Assembly (NCBI GenBank): GCA_021324675.1
Contig: JAJPIR010000082.1
Location: 1 to 64,000 of the forward strand
From: Actinomycetota bacterium
GTDB taxonomy: Bacteria > Actinomycetota > Actinomycetes > Mycobacteriales > Pseudonocardiaceae
DNA: 64,000 nt
Direction: 5' to 3'
Position numbers and translations under genes: made by a program. Numbering within the stretch: the first letter of the stretch is position 1; each line of letters opens with the position of its first letter. Shown here piece after piece: positions 1 through 9,021 of this stretch. The notes under the pieces are model-generated. The model was given only the letters and a program-made list of their open reading frames with translations. It had not been told where the DNA came from and searched no databases.

Positions 1-1
1 C

Positions 2-670
2 CCCCCCGGCCCGCCATCTCTGCCCCCCGAGCCCGCTGCGGTCCCCCCCAACTCCGCTGCTTTGCCCCCCGGTCCCCCCGCCGTAGCGCCCGATCCCGCT
101 GGTGTGCCTCATGACTTCGTCGCACCCGCTGCCCCCACCAGATTCGAGATGTCCGGTCCGGCGTTCAACATCAAGGCCAGCGTCTGCCAGATGAACTACG
201 TCCGGCCGCTCAACCCGCCTGGTGACCAGAAGCACACGGTGTGCTGGGTACGGAAGGGTTTCGGCGTCGCACCGGGCAGCGAGTCCGGCGGCACGAGTTA
301 CATCCTCGGCCACGCATGGGCAAAGACACCGTTGATCTTCAATCCGCTGTCCGAACTCGCGATGCACGAAGTCACCGGGCAGAATCCTGAGATGCAAAGC
401 GGCGTTCCAACATTTCCGGTGAAGGCGATTAACGGGTACAACATCGTCCTCCGCACTCCGACCGGCACACTAACCTACACCGTCACCCGCGCGTACGCCG
501 TCGCAAAATCACAAGCTGGGCACGTGAAGTCCTTGATGGCCAACACCCCGAACCGCGTGGTCCTCATCACCTGCGGCGTCAAGGATGGTGTCGACGTCAA
601 CTACAACATCATCGTAGACGCCTACCTGACGTCCTCGATGGCAGGACGAAATTCAGGCGGCCGTGGATAA
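2..670 (+). CDS. Sortase-like (class E/F type) protein, 5' end cut off by the window
   Basis: The reading frame is open from the first bases of the window, so the true start lies upstream. The first 40 or so codons form a Pro/Ala-rich stretch typical of the linker between an N-terminal membrane anchor and an extracellular sortase domain. The domain shows the LGHAW motif with the catalytic His (codon 311-313) and a VVLITCG motif with the candidate nucleophile Cys (codon 572-574). Sortases are cell-surface transpeptidases that cut a sorting signal and attach proteins to the wall. The conserved Arg expected just before the last beta strand appears to be Asn (codon 599-601), so activity is uncertain. 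No pilin or sorting substrate lies beside it in the window. Confidence 0.7.
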   Translation, partial: PPGPPSLPPEPAAVPPNSAALPPGPPAVAPDPAGVPHDFVAPAAPTRFEMSGPAFNIKASVCQMNYVRPLNPPGDQKHTVCWVRKGFGVAPGSESGGTSYILGHAWAKTPLIFNPLSELAMHEVTGQNPEMQSGVPTFPVKAINGYNIVLRTPTGTLTYTVTRAYAVAKSQAGHVKSLMANTPNRVVLITCGVKDGVDVNYNIIVDAYLTSSMAGRNSGGRG

Positions 671-947
671 AGTCACCTGCTTTTCAGTGTGCAATCTGCG
701 TCGATCCAGGCCGTAACTGCGCGGGCCTCTCGTTTTCAGCGCTGGCCCGCCTGCGCCTTCAGCATGACGGCAGTCATCCACGGCAAATAGTAGATGTCTC
801 GGATATGGATTGATCGCATATCGGGGCGGCTGCTGGCGCGGTGGTCGTAGCCTTCCGACTTGATCAGAAGGTTTGATCCATGCCGCAGGCTTCACAGACG
901 CCGCGCGCTGCGGCAGTAGTTCTGGAGATCGAAGCGATCGAGGCCGT

Positions 948-1316
948 CTATGTCCGTATGCGACGCGCGGCTCGCTTTCTACGGACCTCCTCCATGTCAA
1001 GCGCGCGGGCCTGGTCCAGCAGATCCTCCAGGTCCTCCAGTGGCAGGGTGCCTGAGCCTGCATAAATCACGAAGCCTTGTTTCATGATCACTAAGGTGGG
1101 AAGGGACATGACGCGGAACATCGCGGCAAGCTGGCCATGCGCCTCGGCGTCGACCTTGCCGAACACCACATCCGGATGGCGATGCGATGCTTGCTCGAAG
1201 ACAGGTTCGAACATGCGACACAGTCGACACCGCGGCCCCCAGAAGTCGACAAGCGCCAACTGCGCACCGCCCACCACGTCGGAGAAGCTCTCCTTCGTCA
1301 ACTCGATCGTCGTCAT
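948..1316 (-). CDS. Thioredoxin-family protein with CRLC active site
   Basis: A 122-residue protein with the full thioredoxin fold pattern: VDFWGP before the active site, Cys30-Arg-Leu-Cys33, and the cis-proline loop (SLPT) in the second half. It is expected to act as a cytosolic dithiol-disulfide oxidoreductase. Classical thioredoxins have WCGPC; here the dipeptide is Arg-Leu and the preceding Trp is Arg, which should change redox potential and partner choice. A basic tail rich in Arg (EVRRKRAARR) follows the fold. It stands alone, with no reductase gene nearby. The start is the ATG giving MTTIEL, which matches family length. Confidence 0.85.
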   Translation of the reverse strand: MTTIELTKESFSDVVGGAQLALVDFWGPRCRLCRMFEPVFEQASHRHPDVVFGKVDAEAHGQLAAMFRVMSLPTLVIMKQGFVIYAGSGTLPLEDLEDLLDQARALDMEEVRRKRAARRIRT

Positions 1317-1517
1317 CTGTCCCTCGCTTCGCTCCCTCCGGTGGTATCAGAGAACACGCCAGGATTCGATATCGGCTCTTCCTAGCCCCGGCAGCCCAGA
1401 CGGAGCATGGAGCAGGTAAGAATCCACAACATCTACTCCCAGGTGTGACAGCGAGCTGCCCATAGCAGCGACCACGCCCCTGCGCGGGGCGATCTGACTT
1501 GGAAGCCGACAGTACCA

Positions 1518-2075
1518 ATGTCGATCGCTGATCAACCAGTGCGCTGGTTTAATGTAGCCGTGCACGAGACACCGGCTGATCTGGCCGCACTGCAAGATCT
1601 ACTCGACCGCAGCTATTCCGCTGCGGGGCGTCACTTGCTCAGCATCATTACGCCGGAGCGGCGTTTGAAGGCAAAACAGGTTGCTGACCGTCTGACTGGT
1701 ATGTGTCTGCTTGCCTTGGCGACTGTCACCGCTGACGGCCGACCAATTGTCGCACCAGTCGATGGAATCTTTTTTCGCGGCGCTTTCCATTTTGGCTCGT
1801 CACCCGACTCGGTCCGCTTTCGCCACATCAGAAATCGACCCCAGGTCAGCGCGACCCACCTGCCCAGCGAGGAGTTCGCGGTTACGGTCCACGGTCGCGC
1901 AGTCACCCTCGACATCCATAGCGACACAGCGGCGGAATTCCGGCAAACCCTGCTGGACATCTACCTTCCACGATATGGACGGCAATGGGAGGAATTACTT
2001 GATTCCGGACCGCTCTACGCCCGCATCGAGGCTGACCGGATGTTCACCTTCTCCATGCCAGCTGGCAGCGATTGA
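1518..2075 (+). CDS. Pyridoxamine 5'-phosphate oxidase-like split-barrel flavoprotein
   Basis: A 185-residue protein whose central part (ALATVTADGRP, then VDGIFF, then the AVTVHGRA strand) matches the FMN- or F420-binding split beta-barrel of the PPOX-like superfamily. Members bind a flavin or deazaflavin and reduce small molecules or act as flavin-binding stress proteins; the substrate cannot be read from sequence. The N-terminal 50 residues are helical and precede the barrel. The ribosome site before the ATG is weak, so a downstream start is possible. It stands alone; the region after it appears non-coding. Confidence 0.75.
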   Translation: MSIADQPVRWFNVAVHETPADLAALQDLLDRSYSAAGRHLLSIITPERRLKAKQVADRLTGMCLLALATVTADGRPIVAPVDGIFFRGAFHFGSSPDSVRFRHIRNRPQVSATHLPSEEFAVTVHGRAVTLDIHSDTAAEFRQTLLDIYLPRYGRQWEELLDSGPLYARIEADRMFTFSMPAGSD

Positions 2076-3271
2076 CCGTACCCGCACCCAACGGCGTCGC
2101 AGCGCGGTGCCCGCCTCGCAGGATCGCTACGACGACTTGGTGACCGACAGGTGGGGCATGACGACTCCTTTCGTGCGAAAGTTAGCCCATAAGGGCCAGC
2201 TCCTAAGCGGACAGTCATGGATGAGCCGCGAGCGTGGACCATTCGCATCACCAATTTGGGGGGCCATCATGTGTCGTGGTTCGCAGCTCCCCCTCTGTGG
2301 TGGCACTATCCACAGCCTCCGCACAGCTTGCCCACGAGCAATACACAGTCCACATCAGCTGTCCACACGATGTGGATGTCGGCGCCGTCGCGCTATGCAT
2401 ACGGTGCGGGCCGTGAGCCAGACGCCAACTTATGATCAGCTGCGTGGCGAGCGGATCAATGCCGATGTCCCACCGAGCGAGGTGGACCCCCCACGGCTCG
2501 ATCAGCCGGGCAAGCACCACCCAGTCGACGCACCGGGCCTACTGGCGCACGGTCCATCACGCGAGGTAGAGGCTAATCCGGCAACGGCCTGGTCTTGGTT
2601 CGAGTCGATCGAAGCCGGTCCCTCCGGCAAACACCACCTCTGGGGCGAGGCGTCCGGTGCAGCAGAACAGCCCGATCCTTCAGCCTCACCTGCCTGCCGC
2701 TCCCGGCTCAGAATGAGCCAAGCTGAGAAGGCCGACTTGGCGAGTGCCACAGAGCGCGAAGAATCCCTCACTCCATCTCCGCCTGGGCCACCCGCAGCTC
2801 TTCCACCAGTAGCTCACGCCCGGCACACGCCATCACACGGCGCTGACAACTGTTCGGTACCTGTGAGCACTGTGGAAAACCTTGCACAGGACAAGCAGGC
2901 CAGCGGCCGCCGGGCTCATCCAGGGCGCGGGTTGCACCCTCGATCGGTAGACAGACCAGCAATGGGATACCTCATGCCCAAGGCTGTTCATTAGCTGCCA
3001 CCACGCTGCGCGATCCCGGTGTGCGATCATCGCCTGGACCCGAATTCGAAGCACCGGCCGAGTGCAGCCTCAACGTCGGATGTGAGCATGGCGCCTGCCA
3101 GCACCCTGGTACCCGGGCGCACCGCCGGTAGAGGCAGCCCTCAACCGGCGTCAGGCAAGCACGGGACGATCTTGCACTGTGGCACCGGATCCGATCCCTG
3201 GCTGGTGTGCCGGGACCCGACCTTCGAGGCCGGCGGCGCGCGGTGTTCCCTGGTGGGTCGGGAGGTGCACA
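2076..3271. other. Long stretch without a convincing gene (about 1.2 kb)
   Basis: Several open frames cross this interval on both strands, the longest on the plus strand ending at 2994, but their translations show no recognisable domain, are very rich in Pro, Ser, Arg and His, and overlap the split-barrel gene in another frame. Nothing here looks like tRNA or a terminator. The visible structure is a group of TCCACA-containing nonamers between 2306 and 2379 and one TGTGGAAAA at 2871-2879. The end of the interval holds the ribosome binding site of dppA (GGAGGTG from 3261). It could be the remains of decayed genes. Confidence 0.5.
2306..2379. promoter_or_regulatory. Cluster of four DnaA-box-like nonamers
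   Basis: Within 74 bases there are four sites built on TCCACA: CTATCCACA (2306-2314), CAGTCCACA (2346-2354), CTGTCCACA (2359-2367) and the inverted TGTGGATGT (2371-2379). The actinobacterial DnaA box is TTGTCCACA, so the first and third differ from known consensus forms by one base. Another near match, TGTGGAAAA, lies at 2871. The sites are seen directly; binding by DnaA is inference. No dnaA, dnaN or AT-rich unwinding element is present, so this is not called an origin. Confidence 0.3.
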
Positions 3272-5116
3272 ATGCAGTCACCAAGGTGCATCCAGCTTCT
3301 CGCCCGAAGGCCGGCGTGGACCGTACTTGTCTCCGTGATCATGCTTCTCACGGTTGGCTGCACCGGTCAAACGACACCGCGAAACGGACGGCCGGTGGAA
3401 GGTGGGATGGCCACCTTCGCCGAGCGGCCGAACGCCACACCGAACTACATCTTCCCGTTTATGGGCACGCAGTATTTCAGCGTGACCAATGGGCCGGACT
3501 TCCAGGCACTGATGTACCGGCCCCTGTACTGGTTCGGCGACAACGGGAAGCCTGTCCTCAACGACAAATTGAGCCTCGCCGATTACCCTATTTTTGCCGA
3601 CGCCAATCGCACCGTCACCGTGAAGCTGCGTGACTACGCCTGGTCAGACAACACGAAAGTGACAGCTGACGGTGTCATCTTCTGGATCAATATGATGAGG
3701 GCGGAAAAAAAGAACTGGGCCGTATACGTACCAGGGGGAATTCCGGACGACATCGACTCGGTGACCGCCGACTCGCCGAACCAGGTGACCTTCCATCTCA
3801 ACAAGAGCTACAGTGCGAAATGGTTCGTGTATAATGAACTGTCTCAAATCACCCCGCTTCCGCACGCCTGGGACCGCACGGCGACGGGTCCCAGCGACTG
3901 CGAACACAAGGTCGACGATTGTACCGCTGTCTACGATTACCTCACAGAGCAGGCGAAAAGCATCAATAGCTATGCGACGAATCCGCTGTGGCAGATAGTG
4001 AATGGGCCGTGGCGGCTGAAGTTCTTCAATGCCGACGGCAATGTCAGTTTCGTCCCCAACAAGTCATACTCGGGACCGAACAAACCGCACCTTGACCAGT
4101 TCAACGAGGCGCCCTTTTCTGATAACGCCGCCGAGTACAACGTCCTGCGCTCCGGCAACAATTCCATCCAGGTCGGCTACCTACCGCCGGAGATAGCACC
4201 AGCTAAGCCGGATGGCCATGAAGTGGGGCATAACCCGCTAGAGGCTAACTACGCCCTCGACCGGTGGCACAGCTTTGCGGTCAACTACTTCTTGATCAAC
4301 AACCACAATCCCAAGGTCGGCTCGATCTTCCAGCAGCAGTATTTCCGGCAGGCGTTGGAGTCCCTCATCGACCAAAAATCGATCATCAGAGTGGTGGCTC
4401 GCGGCTACGGCGTGCCCACCAATGGCCCGGTACCCACGACGCCACCGAACCCGTACGCCAGTGCCGAGACAGAGCCCAATCCATTCACCTACGATCCTGA
4501 CCGCGCCCAGAAACTGCTGGCTGATCATGGTTGGAGCACTCCGCGCGATGGTGTGGGTACCTGCGAGCGACCGGGCCCAGGCTCCCATCAGTGCGGCCCC
4601 GGCGTACCAGCCGGCGCGAGGCTGGAATTCCAGATGACCTACGCCACCGGCACCCAGACGACTACACTGGCGATGCAGCAGCTGCAGTCCTCGGCAACCA
4701 AGGTCGGCATCAAGATCGATCTGCGGGGTGCACCGTTCAACACTGTGATCGGCACCGCCGTTCCGTGTGATGCCGGCAAGCCCGACTGCAACTGGGAAAT
4801 GGCTAACTGGGGTGGCGGCTGGGTTTTTGCACCGGACTATTACCCCACCGGCGAGCAGATCTTCGCCACCGGCGCCGGATCCAACCAGGGTAGTTTCTCC
4901 GACCCGAAACTGGATGAGCTCATCGCCGCCACGCAGTACAGCGACTCGCCAGAAGCTATGCAGGCCTACGCGCAGTACGGCTCGCAGACCCTGCCGGTGA
5001 TATGGATGCCCAATTACGACTACCAGCTGACCGAGATCGCTAACAATCTTAAAGGAGTTATACCACAGAACCCGTACTTGAATATCACGCCGGAGGATTG
5101 GTACTACGTGAGATGA
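3272..5116 (+). CDS. dppA: DppA-like peptide-binding lipoprotein of an ABC importer (SBP family 5)
   Basis: A 614-residue extracytoplasmic solute-binding protein. The N-terminus has Arg residues, a hydrophobic stretch and a lipobox ending LTVGC with Cys30 as the predicted lipid-modified residue. The mature part fits the cluster C (family 5) fold: the early hit PLYWF, the middle QQYFRQALESLID segment and the C-terminal PVIWMPNYDYQ. The ATG at 3272 was chosen because GGAGGTG lies just upstream and the signal peptide begins there; the frame stays open further upstream. The gene ends in an ATGA overlap with the first permease. In M. tuberculosis the equivalent dppABCD imports peptides and its DppA can bind haem; substrate here is inferred. 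Third-position base use looks less GC-rich than in flanking genes. Confidence 0.85.
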   Translation: MQSPRCIQLLARRPAWTVLVSVIMLLTVGCTGQTTPRNGRPVEGGMATFAERPNATPNYIFPFMGTQYFSVTNGPDFQALMYRPLYWFGDNGKPVLNDKLSLADYPIFADANRTVTVKLRDYAWSDNTKVTADGVIFWINMMRAEKKNWAVYVPGGIPDDIDSVTADSPNQVTFHLNKSYSAKWFVYNELSQITPLPHAWDRTATGPSDCEHKVDDCTAVYDYLTEQAKSINSYATNPLWQIVNGPWRLKFFNADGNVSFVPNKSYSGPNKPHLDQFNEAPFSDNAAEYNVLRSGNNSIQVGYLPPEIAPAKPDGHEVGHNPLEANYALDRWHSFAVNYFLINNHNPKVGSIFQQQYFRQALESLIDQKSIIRVVARGYGVPTNGPVPTTPPNPYASAETEPNPFTYDPDRAQKLLADHGWSTPRDGVGTCERPGPGSHQCGPGVPAGARLEFQMTYATGTQTTTLAMQQLQSSATKVGIKIDLRGAPFNTVIGTAVPCDAGKPDCNWEMANWGGGWVFAPDYYPTGEQIFATGAGSNQGSFSDPKLDELIAATQYSDSPEAMQAYAQYGSQTLPVIWMPNYDYQLTEIANNLKGVIPQNPYLNITPEDWYYVR

Positions 5117-6060
5117 CCGGATTCATCACCCGGCGGTTACTGCAGTCCCTGGTCGTCGTGCTGCTTGTGACAGTGATCGTTTTCATCCTCCTTCACCTGC
5201 TGCCCGGCGGACCAGCGCGTGCGCAACTCGGACCACGTGCCACACCGACCGCAATCGCGCATTTCAACCATCAGATGGGCTACGATCGGCCTGTCCCGAT
5301 CCAGTACTGGGACTGGCTTATCCAACTGGCCACCGGCAACCTCGGCTTCTCGACACAATTCAACCAGTCGGTCGTTTCGTTGATCGCTGAACGGCTCCCC
5401 AAAACCTTGGTACTGACGATACTGTCCGTCATCTTTGCCCTCGCCGTGGCGATCCCGCTCGGCATACTGCAAGCGGTGAAGCGCAACCATATCACAGATT
5501 ACGCGATCACCTTCTGGGCGTTCGTTTTTTACGCAACGCCATCATTTTTTCTTGGCGTCGTGCTTATCGTGGTGTTTTCGGTTTATCTGCCGATCCTGCC
5601 CGCGGAAGCGCCCCAGAGCTCGTCGATCGGGGTGATCCTGTCCCAACCGGGTGGACTGATTCTGCCAGTGGCGACGCTGGCCTTGCTGACCATCGCACAG
5701 TTCTCCCGGTACATGCGGTCGTCGGTTATCGAAAACCTTGCCGAGGATTACGTGCGCACTGCCCGGGCGAAGGGTGCGGACGAACGCACTGTGTTGGTCC
5801 ACCATGTGCTTCGCAATTCGCTGATCCCGATTGCTACCCTGCTTGGTCTGTCCCTGCCGACCATCTTCTCCGGTGCACTGATCACCGAGGCGGTGTTCAA
5901 CTTCCCGGGTATGGGCCAGCTGTTCTGGACCGCGGCGCAAACGCAGGACTATCCGATCATGCTGGGTATCACCGTGCTCATCGGCGTGGTCACGGTAATC
6001 GGCTCGCTGCTGGCCGACCTCGCGTATGCCGTCCTGGACCCCAGAGTGAGATTCGCATGA
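5113..6060 (+). CDS. dppB: DppB-like ABC importer permease
   Basis: A 315-residue integral membrane protein starting with the family hallmark ITRRLLQS, followed by a first membrane helix and further helices of the OppB/DppB type. The cytoplasmic EAA loop is visible as ARAKGADERTVLVHHVLRNS around residue 225, the contact with the ATPase subunit. It would form half of the membrane channel for peptides delivered by DppA. Translation starts at an ATG overlapping the dppA stop (ATGA at 5113) and the gene ends in another ATGA overlap with dppC, so the subunits are translationally coupled. Confidence 0.9.
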   Translation: MTGFITRRLLQSLVVVLLVTVIVFILLHLLPGGPARAQLGPRATPTAIAHFNHQMGYDRPVPIQYWDWLIQLATGNLGFSTQFNQSVVSLIAERLPKTLVLTILSVIFALAVAIPLGILQAVKRNHITDYAITFWAFVFYATPSFFLGVVLIVVFSVYLPILPAEAPQSSSIGVILSQPGGLILPVATLALLTIAQFSRYMRSSVIENLAEDYVRTARAKGADERTVLVHHVLRNSLIPIATLLGLSLPTIFSGALITEAVFNFPGMGQLFWTAAQTQDYPIMLGITVLIGVVTVIGSLLADLAYAVLDPRVRFA

Positions 6061-6950
6061 CCGCCATTCCTGCGGAGGACGCGACCTCGGCACACCCGCC
6101 AAAGGCTCATGGCTTCACGCGGACCATGTCCGCTGTCCTGACGAACAAGCTCGCCGTGGTGGGTCTCGGAATCATCGTGGCGTTCATCGTTTTCTGCTAT
6201 GCGGGTCCGCTGATCTATCACACTGACCAGGTACACATCGAGCTGTCTCAGGCCGCGCTAGCGCCCTCCGCTGCGCATCCGCTGGGCACCAACGAGGTGG
6301 GCTACGACCAACTCGGCAGGTTGATGGTCGGCGGCCAGACCTCCCTAGAGGTGGGAGTCGCCGCTGCCTTGCTGGCCACCTTCTTCGGCACGGTGTGGGG
6401 CGCGATTGCCGGTTACGCAGGTGGTCTCATCGATTCCGCGATGATGCGCGTTGTCGATGCGCTGCTCGCGGTGCCTGCGCTGTTCCTGCTGTTGTTCCTC
6501 GCCTCGATCGCCCGCCCCACACCTGGGCTGCTGATCTTGGTGATTGCCCTGGTGTCTTGGCTTGGTCCGGCGCGCTTGGTACGTGGCGCCGCATTGAGCC
6601 TGCGTACGCGGGACTTCGTGACATCGGCACGGCTGATGGGTGGCGGGCCGTGGCGCGCTGTCTTCCGGCACATCGCACCGAACGCCATCGGCACCGTGGT
6701 CGTGAATGCGACCTTCCAGGTGGCAGACGCGATCCTGATCCTGGCCGCGCTGAGCTTCCTCGGCCTCGGTATACCGCCACCTGCCGCGAACTGGGGAGAT
6801 ATGCTCTCCAGCGGCATTAGCTATACCTACGCCGGTTACTGGTGGCTGATCTACCCACCGGGCTTGGCCATTGTCTGTGTCGTGATCGCGTTCAACTTCC
6901 TCGGTGACGCATTACGGGATTCATTCGACGTTCGGTTACAAAAGAGGTAG
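6057..6950 (+). CDS. dppC: DppC-like ABC importer permease
   Basis: A 297-residue membrane protein of the OppC/DppC type: an N-terminal cytoplasmic stretch, a first helix (VVGLGIIVAFIVFCYAG), the periplasmic segment with AAHPLGTNEVGYDQLGR characteristic of the family, and the EAA loop ARLMGGGPWRAVFRHIAPN near residue 190. It pairs with DppB to make the transmembrane pathway. The start overlaps the dppB stop by four bases. The gene ends four bases before the GTG of dppD, with an AAGAGG ribosome site lying in its last codons. Confidence 0.9.
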   Translation: MTAIPAEDATSAHPPKAHGFTRTMSAVLTNKLAVVGLGIIVAFIVFCYAGPLIYHTDQVHIELSQAALAPSAAHPLGTNEVGYDQLGRLMVGGQTSLEVGVAAALLATFFGTVWGAIAGYAGGLIDSAMMRVVDALLAVPALFLLLFLASIARPTPGLLILVIALVSWLGPARLVRGAALSLRTRDFVTSARLMGGGPWRAVFRHIAPNAIGTVVVNATFQVADAILILAALSFLGLGIPPPAANWGDMLSSGISYTYAGYWWLIYPPGLAIVCVVIAFNFLGDALRDSFDVRLQKR

Positions 6951-6954
6951 ACCG

Positions 6955-9009
6955 GTGAATCCTGTGGTGACTGTTGTCGACCTACACACTGATATCACAC
7001 TGCGCAAGGGTGTGGTGCACCCGGTAGGCGGTGTAAATTTCATCGTCCGCGAAGGCGAAAGTCTTGGCATTGTCGGTGAGTCCGGTTGCGGTAAGACCAT
7101 GACGGCGCTTTCGATCATGCGACTGTTACCACCTGGTGGTAAAATCGTTAGTGGCTCGATCGCGCTGGGGGACGTCAATCTCACCGCTCTGGACGAAGCC
7201 GGTATGCGTAAAGTCCGCGGCAACCGGATCGGCATGATTTTCCAGGATCCGATGACGTCGCTGAACCCATGCTTGACTATTGGCGATCAGGTTTCAGAAA
7301 CCGTTCTGCTGCACCGGGAAGTGACCCGGGAACAAGCGCGCGAGCGCGCCGCTGAGGTGCTCGACCTCGTCGGGCTGCCGCACGCCAGAGAACGGATGAA
7401 CTCCTACCCGCACCTACTGTCTGGCGGAATGCGCCAGCGCGTGGTTATCGCGATGGCGCTGGCTTGCGAGCCCGAACTGTTGATTGCCGACGAACCGACA
7501 ACGGCGCTTGATGCCACCATCCAGAAGCAAATACTTGAGCTCATCGATGATCTGCGTCGCCGTCTGGGCATGGCGGTCATTTTGGTGACGCATGACCTCG
7601 GTGTCATCGCCGGACACACCGATCGGGTAGCGGTGATGTACGCGGGAAAGATCGTGGAGACCAGCCCGACTCCGGAGCTGTTCGCCAACCCGCGGCATCC
7701 CTACACTGAAGCGCTTTTCCGTGCACGACCCGAGAATGTGGATCCGGACCGCAGGCTTTACGCTATTCCGGGCCTGCCGCCCGATTTATCGGACCCTCCG
7801 CGCGGCTGCCGGTTCGCCGTGCGCTGTGCCTATGCCACCGACGAATGCCGGGCCCAAGAGCCCGAGCTCACCGCCAGCAACCACTCGTTCGCCTGCTTCC
7901 ACCCACTGGACAGCAAACAACAGGTGGCGCCGAACCCGCCTACGCCACTGGCGACCACTCAGCAAGCCGCCCCTGTTCTGGAGGTACGCAACCTCGTCCG
8001 GGAATTTCCCGTCACTTCGAACGGTGTGCTGCAACGCAAAATCGGTGCAATAAGCGCGGTGGCGGACGTGTCGTTTACCGTCAGCGCCGAAGAGACGTTC
8101 GGTCTTGTCGGTGAATCAGGCTGCGGCAAGAGTACCGTCAGCAGGTTGCTCGTCGCCGCCGACACGCCAACGTCCGGCTCGATCATTTTCGACGGCGTGG
8201 AGATCACCGGCAAATCTAATCGGGAGCTTCGCAAATATCGCGGAAATTTCCAGCTGATGTTCCAGGATCCTTACGCTTCGCTGGATCCTCGCATGCGCGT
8301 GGGCTCAATCCTGCGTGAACCACTGGTTATTCAGCATCGCGGATCCACCGTTGAGCAGGAAAACACTGTGGTCAGGTTGCTCGACGAGGTAGGGCTGCCG
8401 CGCACCGCCGTGCATCAATACCCCCATGAATTCTCCGGTGGGCAGCGTCAACGTATCGGGCTTGCCCGCGCGCTCGCGTTGCGACCGAAATTGATCGTGG
8501 CAGATGAGCCGGTGTCCGCCCTGGACGTTTCGGTGCAGGCGCAAATCCTCAACCTGATGCGGGACCTGCAACGTGAACACCAGCTGACCTATGTGTTCAT
8601 CTCGCATGACCTGTCCGTAGTGCGTTATGTGGCCACCACCATCGGCGTGATGTACCTGGGCAAGCTGGTGGAAATCGGTCCGGCCGAGCAGGTGTACACA
8701 GCTGCAGTGCATCCCTACACGCGAGGCTTGATCGATACAATTCCGCTGGCTGATCCTGAACGCGAACGGCACAAGATCAAAGCTGGGGTCCGAGGCGAGC
8801 TTCCGCCGGCGATGAACCCGCCGTCGGGCTGCCGGTTTCGCACCCGATGCCCGCGGGCCAGCGATAAATGCGCCGCAGAGCAACCGCCCATGGTGCCCTT
8901 CAGCGAGCAAGGCCACCGAGCCGCGTGCCACCACCCGCTACGGTCGCCCATCCCGCTTCTCCCCAGCACTCATACCGGCGCTGCACCCACGACACCAGCA
9001 ACCGAATAG
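6955..9009 (+). CDS. dppD: DppD: fused double ATPase of the peptide ABC importer
   Basis: A 684-residue protein holding two complete nucleotide-binding domains in one chain, replacing the separate DppD and DppF subunits of enterobacteria. Walker A motifs GESGCGKT and GESGCGKS lie at about residues 41 and 386; the ABC signatures are LSGGMRQR and FSGGQRQR, followed by LIADEPTT and IVADEPVS Walker B segments. Each half ends in the oligopeptide-transporter tail with CRFxxRCxxA and a further Cys; in the M. tuberculosis complex such cysteines bind an iron-sulfur cluster. The GTG at 6955 was preferred because it follows AAGAGG and begins the fold directly. The single-chain form is the mycobacterial arrangement. 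Confidence 0.92.
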   Translation: MNPVVTVVDLHTDITLRKGVVHPVGGVNFIVREGESLGIVGESGCGKTMTALSIMRLLPPGGKIVSGSIALGDVNLTALDEAGMRKVRGNRIGMIFQDPMTSLNPCLTIGDQVSETVLLHREVTREQARERAAEVLDLVGLPHARERMNSYPHLLSGGMRQRVVIAMALACEPELLIADEPTTALDATIQKQILELIDDLRRRLGMAVILVTHDLGVIAGHTDRVAVMYAGKIVETSPTPELFANPRHPYTEALFRARPENVDPDRRLYAIPGLPPDLSDPPRGCRFAVRCAYATDECRAQEPELTASNHSFACFHPLDSKQQVAPNPPTPLATTQQAAPVLEVRNLVREFPVTSNGVLQRKIGAISAVADVSFTVSAEETFGLVGESGCGKSTVSRLLVAADTPTSGSIIFDGVEITGKSNRELRKYRGNFQLMFQDPYASLDPRMRVGSILREPLVIQHRGSTVEQENTVVRLLDEVGLPRTAVHQYPHEFSGGQRQRIGLARALALRPKLIVADEPVSALDVSVQAQILNLMRDLQREHQLTYVFISHDLSVVRYVATTIGVMYLGKLVEIGPAEQVYTAAVHPYTRGLIDTIPLADPERERHKIKAGVRGELPPAMNPPSGCRFRTRCPRASDKCAAEQPPMVPFSEQGHRAACHHPLRSPIPLLPSTHTGAAPTTPATE

Positions 9010-9021
9010 TCCGGCGGACCG

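Noticed and set aside
671-947. Possible tRNA or small gene between the sortase-like gene and the thioredoxin gene
   Set aside because: No T-loop (GGTTCGAATCC-type) or cloverleaf could be drawn and the short open frames there lack family features.
2306-2879. oriC
   Set aside because: DnaA-like boxes are few and imperfect, and no dnaA, dnaN or AT-rich element accompanies them.
1711-2994. Long plus-strand open frame of 427 codons
   Set aside because: It overlaps the split-barrel gene in a different phase, has no domain, and its composition (Pro/Ser/Arg/His-rich) is that of a frame-shifted GC-rich sequence.
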